From NCBI GenBank assembly GCA_016219425.1, contig JACRNB010000010.1:62001-126000 (forward strand): a stretch of DNA of 64,000 bases, read 5' to 3'. Each line of letters starts with the position of its first letter. Positions within the stretch are counted from its first letter, which is position 1. A model generated the notes under the pieces. That model did no database searches. It was not told the DNA's origin and was given only the letters and a program-made list of their open reading frames with translations. The position numbers and the translations under genes were made by a program. Positions 54,179 through 62,015 of the stretch are shown here, piece after piece. The DNA is from Betaproteobacteria bacterium. Its GTDB lineage: Bacteria > Pseudomonadota > Gammaproteobacteria > Burkholderiales > Thiobacillaceae.

Positions 54179-54266
54179 CGAACTCAACGCCGCCGACGAA
54201 TCGCCGCGCATCGAGGCCAAGCGCTCGCGCGAAGTCGGCAAGTCGATCATCGAGGGGCGGGAATGA
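54179..54266 (+). pseudogene. 5' fragment of an AlbA/Schlafen-domain gene
   Basis: Seventy-five nt (54179-54253) match the start of the intact AlbA gene (55719-55793) with four differences and encode ELNAADESPRIEAKRSREVG. It ends with a stop after GRE, overlapping the DUF1016 start. It is a relic of the AlbA gene or of a close paralogue. Confidence 0.85.
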
Positions 54267-55330
54267 GTACATCGAAAGCACTGGGCACGCCTGCGGGTTA
54301 CGCCGATTGGCTGGCCGGGATCAAGACCCGCGTCAACGCCGCACGGCAGCGCGCTGTGCTGGCCGCCAACGCCGAACTGGTGGCACTGTATTGGCAGATT
54401 GGGCAGGACATTCTGCAACGGCAGAAGGCTCAAGGCTGGGGTGCCAAGGTCATTGAGCGGCTGGCCAGCGACCTGCGCGAGGCCTTCCCGGAAATGAAGG
54501 GGTTTTCCGCCCGCAACCTCAAGTACATGCGCTACTTCGCGGAGCATTGCCCGCAGCAGCGATTTGGGCAGCAACCTGCTGCCCAATTGCCCTGGTTTCA
54601 CATCGTTACGCTGTTGACCCAGCTCGATGACGAACCCGACCGTGCCTGGTATGCCGAGCAAGCAGTGAAGCAAGGTTGGTCGCGCACCACGCTGACCCTG
54701 AGCATCAAACACCAGGACTGGCAGCGCCAGGGGCGGGCCGTCACCAATTTTGAAGCCCGCCTGCCAGCGCCACATTCCGAGCTGGCGCACGAAACCCTGA
54801 AAGACCCTTACCTCTTTGATTTTCTGGGCTTGGGCAAGGACGCTCACGAACGCGAGATTGAAAACGCACTGGTGCGACACATCACGCGCTTTTTGCTGGA
54901 GCTGGGCACCGGCTTTGCCTTCGTTGGCCGCCAGCATCGGCTGGAGGTGGCAGGCGACGAGTTTTTCATCGATTTGTTGTTCTATCACACCCGTCTGAAA
55001 TGCTATGTGGTGGTGGAACTGAAGGCCACCGCGTTCAAACCCGAACATGCCGGGCAGTTGAACTTCTATCTGTCTGCCGTGGATGCGCAGATCAAGGCGC
55101 CGGACGACAAACCCACCATCGGCTTGCTGTTGTGCAAGAGCCAGAACTGGCTGGTGGCGGAATATGCGCTCTCGGGCATCGAAAAACCCATTGGCGTCGC
55201 CGAATACGAGCTGGTGCGCGCCTTGCCGGAACCGCTCACCACCAGCCTGCCGACAGTGGAGCAACTGGAAAGCGAACTGGCCGATGAGATGGCGGGAGAT
55301 TCCCAAGTCACAGGGGGCGGCGAAGGATGA
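54263..55330 (+). CDS. DUF1016/YhcG-type PD-(D/E)XK nuclease-domain protein
   Basis: This 355-residue protein has the DUF1016 N-terminal region (AGYADWLAGIKTRVNAARQRA, LYWQIGQDILQRQKAQGWG, FSARNLKYMRYFAE) and a PD-(D/E)XK nuclease domain with EIENALVRHITRFLLELGTGFAF, GDEFFIDLLFYH and CYVVVELKAT (the D...E-x-K core). Members are found in restriction-type and defence islands. It appears intact and starts at an ATG overlapping the stop of the AlbA fragment (ATGA). It lies between a partial and a full copy of AlbA sequence. Confidence 0.9.
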   Translation: MSTSKALGTPAGYADWLAGIKTRVNAARQRAVLAANAELVALYWQIGQDILQRQKAQGWGAKVIERLASDLREAFPEMKGFSARNLKYMRYFAEHCPQQRFGQQPAAQLPWFHIVTLLTQLDDEPDRAWYAEQAVKQGWSRTTLTLSIKHQDWQRQGRAVTNFEARLPAPHSELAHETLKDPYLFDFLGLGKDAHEREIENALVRHITRFLLELGTGFAFVGRQHRLEVAGDEFFIDLLFYHTRLKCYVVVELKATAFKPEHAGQLNFYLSAVDAQIKAPDDKPTIGLLLCKSQNWLVAEYALSGIEKPIGVAEYELVRALPEPLTTSLPTVEQLESELADEMAGDSQVTGGGEG

Positions 55331-55467
55331 GAGCCCGGCTGCTGCTCACCTGTTATCGCCACACGGGCGTACTGCTGGGCTATGGCCTGAAGTTCTGGCC
55401 GGGGGATTTCGAGGCGCTGAAAAAGGAAAACCCTCAGCGACTTGTGTTCGCTGAGGGTTTGAATTGA
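55327..55467 (+). CDS. Small 46-residue ORF after DUF1016 gene
   Basis: This frame starts ATGA-overlapped with the DUF1016 stop (MRARLLLTCYRHTGVLLGYG) and ends in a hairpin that is the terminator of the opposite strand. The last dozen residues are translated from that hairpin. It has no recognised homology and is a fragment or a spurious ORF. Confidence 0.3.
   Translation: MRARLLLTCYRHTGVLLGYGLKFWPGDFEALKKENPQRLVFAEGLN
55420..55460 (-). terminator. Strong minus-strand terminator
   Basis: A 13-bp stem (AAACCCTCAGCGA/TCGCTGAGGGTTT) with a 7-nt loop is followed on the minus strand by TTTTCCTTTTT. There is no identified minus-strand gene upstream of it, so it suggests a transcript from the 55470-55690 region. 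Confidence 0.75.
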
Positions 55468-55692
55468 TGCAGGCCCCAAGTTCGAGGATCCCACCCATCC
55501 GGGCTGCCGCTGTCGCCAGCGACCTCTACAAGCCTTGCGCTTGCCTGCTTGTGCAGCATAACGCGGCAGGATTTCCGATAGCCACCGGCAATTTTGTCCC
55601 GGCTGACCACGCGGGGATCCGGACCAACTCGACAGGGCGGAATTGGATGCCTTCTGATTGCCGTGACATTGAGGCGTGGAAATAACTCAATC
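55468..55692. other. Non-coding gap in accessory island
   Basis: Together with the preceding terminator this is part of a 362-nt stretch (55331-55692) with no convincing protein gene. It might encode a minus-strand non-coding RNA ending at the terminator at 55420-55460, or be debris. No tRNA fold could be confirmed in the sequence around 55480-55500. Confidence 0.45.
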
Positions 55693-57570
55693 ATGCGCAC
55701 CGCCCAAGACCTCCTATCCGAACTCAACGCCTCCGACGAATCGCCGCGCATCGAGGCCAAGCGCTCACGCGAAATCGGCAAGTCAATCATCGAAACCGTG
55801 CTGGCCTTCGCCAACGAGCCAGGGCTGGGTGGCGGCCATCTCTTGCTGGGGGTGGATAGTCGGGTGGATGAAAAAGGCGACACCCAGTATTGGCCGGAAG
55901 GACTGGCCGACCCCGACAAGATTCAGAAGGATCTGGCCAGCCAGTGCGCCTCGATGCTGAATGTGGCGATCCGCCCGGAAATGGTGGTGGAGCGCCTGGA
56001 TGGCAGGACGGTCATCGTGGTGTTCGTGCCGGAAGCGGATGTCAGCCAGAACCCCGTTTATCTCAAGGCCACGGGTTTGCCCAAGGGCGCTTTCCGGCGC
56101 ATCGGCTCCACCGACCAGCGTTGCACGGACGAGGACTTATGGGTGTTGCGCGGCGCCAGCCAGCCCCAGTTCGGTCCGGATATGGCGCCGGTGCCCGATG
56201 CCCGCATGGACGACCTCGATCCGCAGGCGATTGCCGAATATCGCCGACTGCGCGCCTTGGCGAATCCCCAGGCGGAAGAACTGGGGTACGACAACCCCGA
56301 CATGCTGGAGGCGTTGTCTGCTGTGCGTCGTGTGGACAACGTGCTGAAGCCGACATTGGCCGGCATCGTGTTGTTCGGCAAGTCGATGGCTTTGCGGCGG
56401 TTGTTTCCAGCCTTGCGCATCGACTACATCCGGGTGGTGGGCACCCAGTGGGTGGACGATCCGGAGCAGCGTTTCCAGTCGGTGGATATTCGCAAGCCGC
56501 TGATGCTGGCGCTGCCGGTGGCCGAGGCCAGCATCGTGGACGAGTTGCCCAAGGGCTTTCGTCTGCGGGAAGGTGAACTGCAAAGCCGCCAGGAGCCGGT
56601 GCTATCGCGCAAGGTGATCCGGGAGGCGCTGGCCAACGCGGTGATGCACCGCAGCTATCAGGAGCACAGCCCGGTCCAGATCATCCGTTACAGCAATCGA
56701 ATCGAAATTCTCAATCCCGGCTATTCACTGAAGGACATGGCAAGCCTGGGCACGCCCGGCTCGCGCCTGCGCAACCCGGCCATCGCGGCGGTGCTGCACG
56801 AGTTGAACTGGGCGGAAACCAAGGGGTCGGGTATCCGCACCATGCGCCGCATGGCGGGCGAGGCGGGTTTGCCACTGCCGGAATTTGCTTCGGATCGGCA
56901 GAAGAACGAATTCAAGGTCACGCTGTTCCTGCACCACCTGCTGACCGAGGACGACTACATCTGGCTCAAAGCGCTGGCAGGTGATGGACTCACTGGTGAC
57001 GAAGCCAAGGCGCTGATTTATGCGCGCGAAACCGGGGTGGTGGATAACACCGCCTGCCGGGACTTTTCCGGGCTCGATACCCTGCAAGCCAGCAGCCTGC
57101 TACGTCGGTTGCGTGACCGGGGTTTGCTGGAGAAGCAGGGGGCTGGGAGCCGTACCCATTACACCCTGGCTGCGCCACGGGATGAACTTGACGGGCACCC
57201 GGAACAAGGCGAACTCTCGTTGGAAGGTGGTAACCGGTTCGTCGAAGGTGGTAAGCAGGCGCCGCAAGGTGGTAAGCAGCGGTCTCTGCCAGATTTGCCA
57301 TCTGCACTAGCGGCACGCCTGCCCCAACCCCGGCAGCGCTTGGGAGGAGCGGCTTTACGCGCGCTCATCCGCGAACTGTGTGGGTGGCAAGCGCTGCGGG
57401 GCGAAGAGCTTGCCACCTTGCTGCACAAAGACCTGAAATACCTGCGCAACAAGCACCTGACCGAAATGGTGCAAACCGGCGAGCTTGCCTTCCTGTTCCC
57501 GGAGTCGCCCAACCATGCGTTGCAGGCTTACAAGTTGCCTGCGCGGGATGATCAATACGGCTGCCCATAA
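55693..57570 (+). CDS. AlbA_2 (Schlafen-like) ATP-binding protein with HATPase domain
   Basis: This 625-residue protein has an N-terminal AlbA_2/Schlafen nucleic-acid-binding domain (about 1-150: ESPRIEAKRSREIGKSIIETVLAFANE, GGGHLLLGVD, LKATGLPKGAFRRIGSTD) and a central HATPase_c_4 region with REALANAVMHRSYQEHSPVQ, RIEILNPGYSLKDM, and ELNWAETKGSGIRTM. The C-terminal 200 residues include winged-helix-like segments and low-complexity GGK repeats. Such proteins are common in defence islands and are often called ATP-dependent DNA helicase-related or transcriptional regulators. It looks full-length. A 75-nt copy of its 5' end is at 54179-54253. Confidence 0.88.
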   Translation: MRTAQDLLSELNASDESPRIEAKRSREIGKSIIETVLAFANEPGLGGGHLLLGVDSRVDEKGDTQYWPEGLADPDKIQKDLASQCASMLNVAIRPEMVVERLDGRTVIVVFVPEADVSQNPVYLKATGLPKGAFRRIGSTDQRCTDEDLWVLRGASQPQFGPDMAPVPDARMDDLDPQAIAEYRRLRALANPQAEELGYDNPDMLEALSAVRRVDNVLKPTLAGIVLFGKSMALRRLFPALRIDYIRVVGTQWVDDPEQRFQSVDIRKPLMLALPVAEASIVDELPKGFRLREGELQSRQEPVLSRKVIREALANAVMHRSYQEHSPVQIIRYSNRIEILNPGYSLKDMASLGTPGSRLRNPAIAAVLHELNWAETKGSGIRTMRRMAGEAGLPLPEFASDRQKNEFKVTLFLHHLLTEDDYIWLKALAGDGLTGDEAKALIYARETGVVDNTACRDFSGLDTLQASSLLRRLRDRGLLEKQGAGSRTHYTLAAPRDELDGHPEQGELSLEGGNRFVEGGKQAPQGGKQRSLPDLPSALAARLPQPRQRLGGAALRALIRELCGWQALRGEELATLLHKDLKYLRNKHLTEMVQTGELAFLFPESPNHALQAYKLPARDDQYGCP

Positions 57571-57707
57571 CAAAGGGACGGTATTCATCGGCACGACCCC
57601 ATCAGCAATTTCCCTTATCCCCCAATAAAAAAACCCTAGCCCATCCGGGGCGAGCCCCCGGTAAAGTGCGCGGGTTCACCGTAACCCCCTGATTCCCGGA
57701 GATTCCC

Positions 57708-59555
57708 ATGGCCAACCGCACCACCCTCGAACCCCGTGTCGCCGCCGCCGCCAAGGGCGCAGACCTGTATGACCTGGCGCGCGAGTGCTTCGAAGCCCCG
57801 GCGGACATGGCCTACGCCAAAGACATCCTGAACGCCGCCGCCTTCACCGGCGCCGAGGACGCCAAGAAGGCCCTGGACAAGGTGGCCGGCGACGCCATGT
57901 TCACCAAGGACTTCGTCACCCTGGCGATTGGTTATGCGGCCATCGGCGACGCCGCCAAGGCCAAGGAGATGCTGGGCCAGGGCGCGGATTACGCCATGGA
58001 CGGCAGCGAAAAGGTCGCCGTGGGCATGGGCCAGTGGCTCGCCCTTGCGGACGCCGCCGCCGCCGCCAAGGCCCTGGCTGGCGCGTTGAAGGAAGTCTCC
58101 GCCACCGAAGAGTTGTACGGTCTGGCCGATGTGGCGGCCAACCTCAACGACGCCGCCCTGTTCGGCCAGATCGCCGACAAGATCAAGGCCAAGGCGGGTC
58201 GCGCCGCCGACTTCGCCCGTCTCGGCAAGCTCATCGGCAAGGCCGATGTCGCCAAGGGCGTGGAGATCATCAACGAGGGCGCGGCCAAGTACGGCAGCGC
58301 CGCCGACCTCATCACCCTGTCCGGCGCCATGGGCGAGGTTGACGCCGCCGCCGCCGGCGCGCTGTACGCCAAGGCCCTGGACTCCGCCAAGGACTTCACC
58401 GCCCTGATGCAGGTGCTGGCCGCCGCCGCCGGCAACGCCGAATTCACCAAGGCGGTGCTGGCCAAGGCCGGCGCCGTTGCCACCGTCACCGGCGAGTTGC
58501 TGCAACTCGCCGACGCCTGCGCCGGCATCGGTGACGCCGCCGCCGTGACCGAGATGCTGGACAAGGCCGAAGGGGCCGTCGCCAACCTGGACGAGATGCG
58601 CAAGGTGGTGGAAGGCGTGAACAAGCATGCCGCCGGCGATGCCGAGCGCGTGGCGCGCGTGGCCGACAAGCTCACCCGGCGCGAGGCCAACCAGGCCAAG
58701 TACGTCGCCTTCCAGAACGAAGAGCCCAAGTGCACCACCTTCAAACAGATCATCGCCCTGGCCGACCGTATCGTCGCCGAACTGGATGACAAGGCCTACG
58801 CCGGCAAGATGCTGGGCGTGGCCGAGGCCAAGATGCGCGAAGACGGTTTCCACTTTGGCCGCTTCAAGCCCCTGATCCTGGCGGTGGACCGCCTGGGCGA
58901 CCGCACCTGGCTGGGCAAGCTGCTGGACGAGAGCGTGGCCGCCACCGGCGACGACTTCGTGTGGTTCCGCGAGATCGTCCTCACCTGCGCGCGCGAGATG
59001 AAGGACGCCGAATTCGGCAAGGCCCGCGCCAAGGCCTACATGGATGGCCGCAGCCTGAGCGACAGCCCCTACGACTACACCAAGATGGCCGAACTGGCCG
59101 CCGACGGCCTGGATGACGCCGCCCTCGCCGCCAAGCTGCTGGCCGACGCCGCAGCGCGCGCGCAGGACCATTTCGCCCTGGCCCACGTTGGCAACCTGTA
59201 CCGCGTCATCGGCGACAACGCCGCCGCCAATGCCCTGTTCGGCAAGGCCGTGGGCGCCTGCGCCAGCGGCGACGCCTGCGTGCAACTGGCCAGCCGCCTC
59301 AAGGGCTACGAACTGCCCGTGTCCGAGATCGCCCCGCTGATGGATGGCTGCGTGGCCAAGCTCGCCAGCAACACCGACAAGCTGCGCTGGGCCGAAGGCG
59401 TGGCCGACCTGCTGCGCAGCGACGACTGGGCGGACAAGGCGTTCAACAGCATCGCCGGCAGCTTCACGGACGGCGCCGAGGCCCGGCGTTTCGCCCTCAG
59501 CCGTCAGATGCGCACGGGCTACCGCTTCTTCGGACCTGGGGTGCAGGCGCACTGA
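57708..59555 (+). CDS. Large Ala-rich helical-repeat protein of unknown function
   Basis: This 615-residue protein is about one quarter alanine. It has no signal peptide or membrane segment, and consists of repeated helix pairs of roughly 30-38 residues, for example FTGAEDAKKALDKVAGDAMF, FVTLAIGYAAIGDAAKAKEML, DFTALMQVLAAAAGNAEFTK, and GELLQLADACAGIGDAAAVT. This is a TPR- or HEAT-like alpha solenoid, so it is likely a scaffold for protein or ligand binding. Only three Cys occur in the C-terminal third. A single gene with its own gap upstream (137 nt) and a strong terminator downstream. I do not recognise a named family. Confidence 0.8.
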   Translation: MANRTTLEPRVAAAAKGADLYDLARECFEAPADMAYAKDILNAAAFTGAEDAKKALDKVAGDAMFTKDFVTLAIGYAAIGDAAKAKEMLGQGADYAMDGSEKVAVGMGQWLALADAAAAAKALAGALKEVSATEELYGLADVAANLNDAALFGQIADKIKAKAGRAADFARLGKLIGKADVAKGVEIINEGAAKYGSAADLITLSGAMGEVDAAAAGALYAKALDSAKDFTALMQVLAAAAGNAEFTKAVLAKAGAVATVTGELLQLADACAGIGDAAAVTEMLDKAEGAVANLDEMRKVVEGVNKHAAGDAERVARVADKLTRREANQAKYVAFQNEEPKCTTFKQIIALADRIVAELDDKAYAGKMLGVAEAKMREDGFHFGRFKPLILAVDRLGDRTWLGKLLDESVAATGDDFVWFREIVLTCAREMKDAEFGKARAKAYMDGRSLSDSPYDYTKMAELAADGLDDAALAAKLLADAAARAQDHFALAHVGNLYRVIGDNAAANALFGKAVGACASGDACVQLASRLKGYELPVSEIAPLMDGCVAKLASNTDKLRWAEGVADLLRSDDWADKAFNSIAGSFTDGAEARRFALSRQMRTGYRFFGPGVQAH

Positions 59556-59576
59556 GGTTGCTCAGCGCCGCCGTCA

Positions 59577-59605
59577 AAACAGCCGGGAGACCGGCTGTTT
59601 TAGAT
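59577..59605 (+). terminator. Rho-independent terminator of the Ala-rich gene
   Basis: An 11-bp stem (AAAACAGCCGG/CCGGCTGTTTT) with a GAG-type loop is followed by TAGATT, 21 nt after the stop codon. The stem ends in a T run that would suit termination on the plus strand. Confidence 0.85.
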
Positions 59606-59722
59606 TGCGGGCCAGCCCGCTCCTATGCCTTAGCCGGCGAACTGGACCGCTACCGTGCTCGCTTGCGGTGTCCGCACCGCCTGACTACCATCCTTACCGA
59701 GTAATACATCCGAGGGTAGGAC

Positions 59723-59956
59723 ATGGAAGTCACCACCGTCACCAGCAAGGGCCAAGTCACCATTCCCCAGGCGTTGCGCCAGGAATTGGGTATTCGCCAG
59801 GGCAGCCGCATCGAGTTTTCGCGGGTGGATGACCACCTGGAAATGCGCGTGGAGCCACCGCCAGCCGCCCCGGCGGATAGCGGCTATGGTCTGCTCAAGA
59901 GTCGGCGCATCGCCGTTCCGGCGGACTTTGACCCGGCCAGCTTGCTGAAGCCGTGA
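59723..59956 (+). CDS. AbrB/SpoVT-type VapB antitoxin
   Basis: This 77-residue protein begins MEVTTVTSKGQVTIPQALRQELGIRQGSRI, the swapped-hairpin AbrB DNA-binding domain. The C-terminal region (SGYGLLKSRRIAVPADFDPASLL) is the toxin-binding tail seen in PIN-partner antitoxins. It overlaps the toxin gene by 4 nt (GTGA). Confidence 0.92.
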   Translation: MEVTTVTSKGQVTIPQALRQELGIRQGSRIEFSRVDDHLEMRVEPPPAAPADSGYGLLKSRRIAVPADFDPASLLKP

Positions 59957-60369
59957 TCGGCCTGGATACCAACATCCTGGCGCGTTATTACATCCAGGAC
60001 GAGGCGGATGCCGAAGCGCTGGTACAGCATGAGGCGGCCCGGAAGCTGATGGAGTCGGGCCAACCCTTGATGGTTTGCAAGACGGTGCTGCTGGAACTGG
60101 AATGGGTGATGCGGGGGTACTACGGCTTCAGTCCCGAGGAAATTTCAGCGGCGTTCAGCCATTTGTTGTCCTTGGCGCATATCCATATCGAGGACCGGGC
60201 CAGCGTGGTTCAGGCGTTCTCTCACATGGCCGGCGGCCTGGACTTCGCCGATGCCCTGCATCTGGCGGCGTATCGGGAGTGTTTGGAAATGGCGTCGTTC
60301 GATGACCGGAAGTTTGCTCGTCGCGCGCGGCGGCTCAATCTCTCGCCACGGGTGTTCGTGCCGAAATAA
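59953..60369 (+). CDS. VapC-type PIN-domain toxin
   Basis: This 138-residue PIN RNase has MIGLDTNILARYYIQDE (metal Asp5), an internal Glu in TVLLELEWVMRGYYGF, and GLDFADALHLAAYRE with further acidic residues. The start is GTG at 59953, overlapping the antitoxin stop. The catalytic acidic set appears complete, so this module should be active. Confidence 0.92.
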   Translation: MIGLDTNILARYYIQDEADAEALVQHEAARKLMESGQPLMVCKTVLLELEWVMRGYYGFSPEEISAAFSHLLSLAHIHIEDRASVVQAFSHMAGGLDFADALHLAAYRECLEMASFDDRKFARRARRLNLSPRVFVPK

Positions 60370-60382
60370 GGCTGGGGTGAGA

Positions 60383-60416
60383 AAGAGAAACGGGCGCTTT
60401 CGCGCCCGTTTCTCTT
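60383..60416. terminator. Bidirectional terminator between vapC and hdrB
   Basis: A 14-bp stem (AGAGAAACGGGCGC/GCGCCCGTTTCTCT) with a TTTC loop separates the convergent vapC and hdrB genes and can serve both strands. Confidence 0.85.
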
Positions 60417-60446
60417 CTGGATTCCCGCCTGCGCGGGAATGACGGG
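60417..60446. repeat. GTCATTCCCGC-family palindromic repeat, single copy
   Basis: CTGGATTCCCGCCTGCGCGG followed by GAATGACGG matches the right half-unit at 6075-6104. It lies just before the hdrB stop on the opposite strand. Confidence 0.88.
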
Positions 60447-60454
60447 GTTGTGGC

Positions 60455-61348
60455 TTACCCCGCGAACTGCTCCAGCTTGGTAGCCCGGATCACGTTGCCC
60501 TTGAGCCCCGCCTCCTTGGCGGAACCGCCGTAGGCCAGGGTCATCAACTGGGAGTAATACAGCACCGGCATGTTGAACTTGGTGCCGTACTTCTTGTTGA
60601 TCTGGCCCTGGTACACCTCGGTGTTGGCCTGGCACAGGGGGCAGGGGGTCACCAGCATCTCCGCACCGCTGTCGTAGGCGGATTCGATGATGTCCTTGAT
60701 CTGCGCCTGCGCCTTTTCCGGCTCGGAGAACGCCAGGGCGCCGCCGCAGCAGGTGACCTTCTGGTCGTAAGGCACGGCCTCGCCGCCCACGGTCTCGATC
60801 AGACGGTCGAGGTACATGGGGTTCTCGAACGACTCGTTGGCAATGCCGAAGGGGCGGTTGGTCTGGCAGCCGACGTAGCCCGCGAACTTCATGCCATCCA
60901 GAGGCTTTTTGACGGGCTTTTTCAGCTCGTCATAGCCCAGGTCTTCAATCAGCACTTCCACCATGTGCTTGATCTCGGGGATGACCTTGATATTGAGGCC
61001 GGCCTCTTTCAGGGCGGCCTGGGTATCGGCCATGAGGCCGGAACTGTGTTCCAGACGCTCTTTCGACTCGCGCGCGCCCAGCCAGCAGGCGGCGCAGGTG
61101 GCGACGATGGTCTGGCCCGGCAGGTTCTGTTCCGACAGGGCGAAGTTGCGCGCGTTCATGACGTGACGCGGCAGTTCGCCGGATTCGGCGTAGCTGACGG
61201 ACGCGCCGCAGCAGTTCCAGTCCGGGATCTCGGTCATCTTGATGTCCAGGGTCTTGCACATGGACTCGACGCTGACCAGATAGTTGGAGGCCGATGCGCC
61301 CTTTTGGGACGAGCAGCCGGGGTAGAAAGCGTATTCCTTGCGTGCCAT
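60455..61348 (-). CDS. hdrB: Heterodisulfide reductase-like subunit B (HdrB)
   Basis: This 297-residue protein has the two CCG-domain cysteine sets of HdrB. The N-terminal set is PGCSS..., DWNCCGA, CAACW; the C-terminal one is VGCQTNRP, VTCCGGAL and CPLCQ. These CX(31-39)CCX(35-36)CXXC arrays hold unusual [4Fe-4S] clusters. In Qmo-type complexes of sulfur bacteria the HdrCB pair replaces QmoC and links QmoAB to electron carriers. It ends 6 nt after the upstream hdrC stop region, indicating an operon with hdrC and qmoB. It should act in the cytoplasm. Confidence 0.93.
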   Translation of the reverse strand: MARKEYAFYPGCSSQKGASASNYLVSVESMCKTLDIKMTEIPDWNCCGASVSYAESGELPRHVMNARNFALSEQNLPGQTIVATCAACWLGARESKERLEHSSGLMADTQAALKEAGLNIKVIPEIKHMVEVLIEDLGYDELKKPVKKPLDGMKFAGYVGCQTNRPFGIANESFENPMYLDRLIETVGGEAVPYDQKVTCCGGALAFSEPEKAQAQIKDIIESAYDSGAEMLVTPCPLCQANTEVYQGQINKKYGTKFNMPVLYYSQLMTLAYGGSAKEAGLKGNVIRATKLEQFAG

Positions 61349-61354
61349 GTCTGA

Positions 61355-62005
61355 TTACTCCTTGCCAGCCGTGTCAGCTTTAGCAGCTTTGTTCTTGGCT
61401 TCCAGCTCTTCCGCCTTGGCCAGCATCTTGTGGATACCCGAGACATCCTTGCACTTGTGGCCCATGCCCAATGCTTCCATGGGGTTCAGGCGACCGGCCA
61501 TGACCAGACCCAGGGCTTCCTTCTGCATCTCCATGGCCTTCTTGATGCCGGAGCCGATGCCGTCCTTGAAGTACAGGCTCTGGGTGAGCTGCACTTCGTT
61601 GACGCGACCGTACTTGGTGGCGTTGGTCCAGAAGGTCTTGGACAGGTGCAGGGTGGGCTGGGCCTTGGGCGCGCGACCGATGCGGTAGGCGTATTCGGCG
61701 ATGCCGTGCATGACGTGGGTGACGGGCACCTTGCGCGGGCAGCGCACATAGCAGTTGTAGCAGGACGTGCACATGTACATGCCCTGGGAGTTCAGCACTT
61801 CCTCGCGCTTGCCGGCGCGGATCAGCATGAAGATCTCCTGGGGCGGGTGGTCCCAGCCGGAGTGGAAGTGGGTGGGGCAGGAGCCGGAACACAGGCCGCA
61901 CTGCATGCACATCTTCACCCACTCGCCCATCTCCGCCTGCTCTTCAATCTCCTTGAGGAAATTGTTCTTGTAGCGGTCGGCCATCTGTTCGTTGAGGTTG
62001 CTCAT
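61355..62005 (-). CDS. hdrC: Heterodisulfide reductase-like subunit C (HdrC)
   Basis: This 216-residue iron-sulfur protein has two [4Fe-4S] ferredoxin-type motifs: CMQCGLCSGSCP and CTSCYNCYVRCP. There is no membrane domain, unlike QmoC, in which an HdrC-like part is fused to cytochrome b helices. It lies between qmoB and hdrB with short gaps (10 nt and 6 nt) on the same strand. The charged Lys-rich C-terminus (AKAEELEAKNKAAKADTAGK) is a linker or docking tail. Confidence 0.93.
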   Translation of the reverse strand: MSNLNEQMADRYKNNFLKEIEEQAEMGEWVKMCMQCGLCSGSCPTHFHSGWDHPPQEIFMLIRAGKREEVLNSQGMYMCTSCYNCYVRCPRKVPVTHVMHGIAEYAYRIGRAPKAQPTLHLSKTFWTNATKYGRVNEVQLTQSLYFKDGIGSGIKKAMEMQKEALGLVMAGRLNPMEALGMGHKCKDVSGIHKMLAKAEELEAKNKAAKADTAGKE

Positions 62006-62015
62006 CTCTCTCTCC

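Noticed and set aside
55470-55510. Possible tRNA because of a GTTCGAG-like T-loop sequence
   Set aside because: The flanking bases do not pair as a T-stem, and no acceptor or anticodon arm could be drawn on either strand.
57636-59552. 638-codon minus-strand frame opposite the Ala-rich gene
   Set aside because: Gly/His/Val-rich shadow with no domain pattern; the plus-strand frame has regular helical repeats, a ribosome site region and a terminator at its end.
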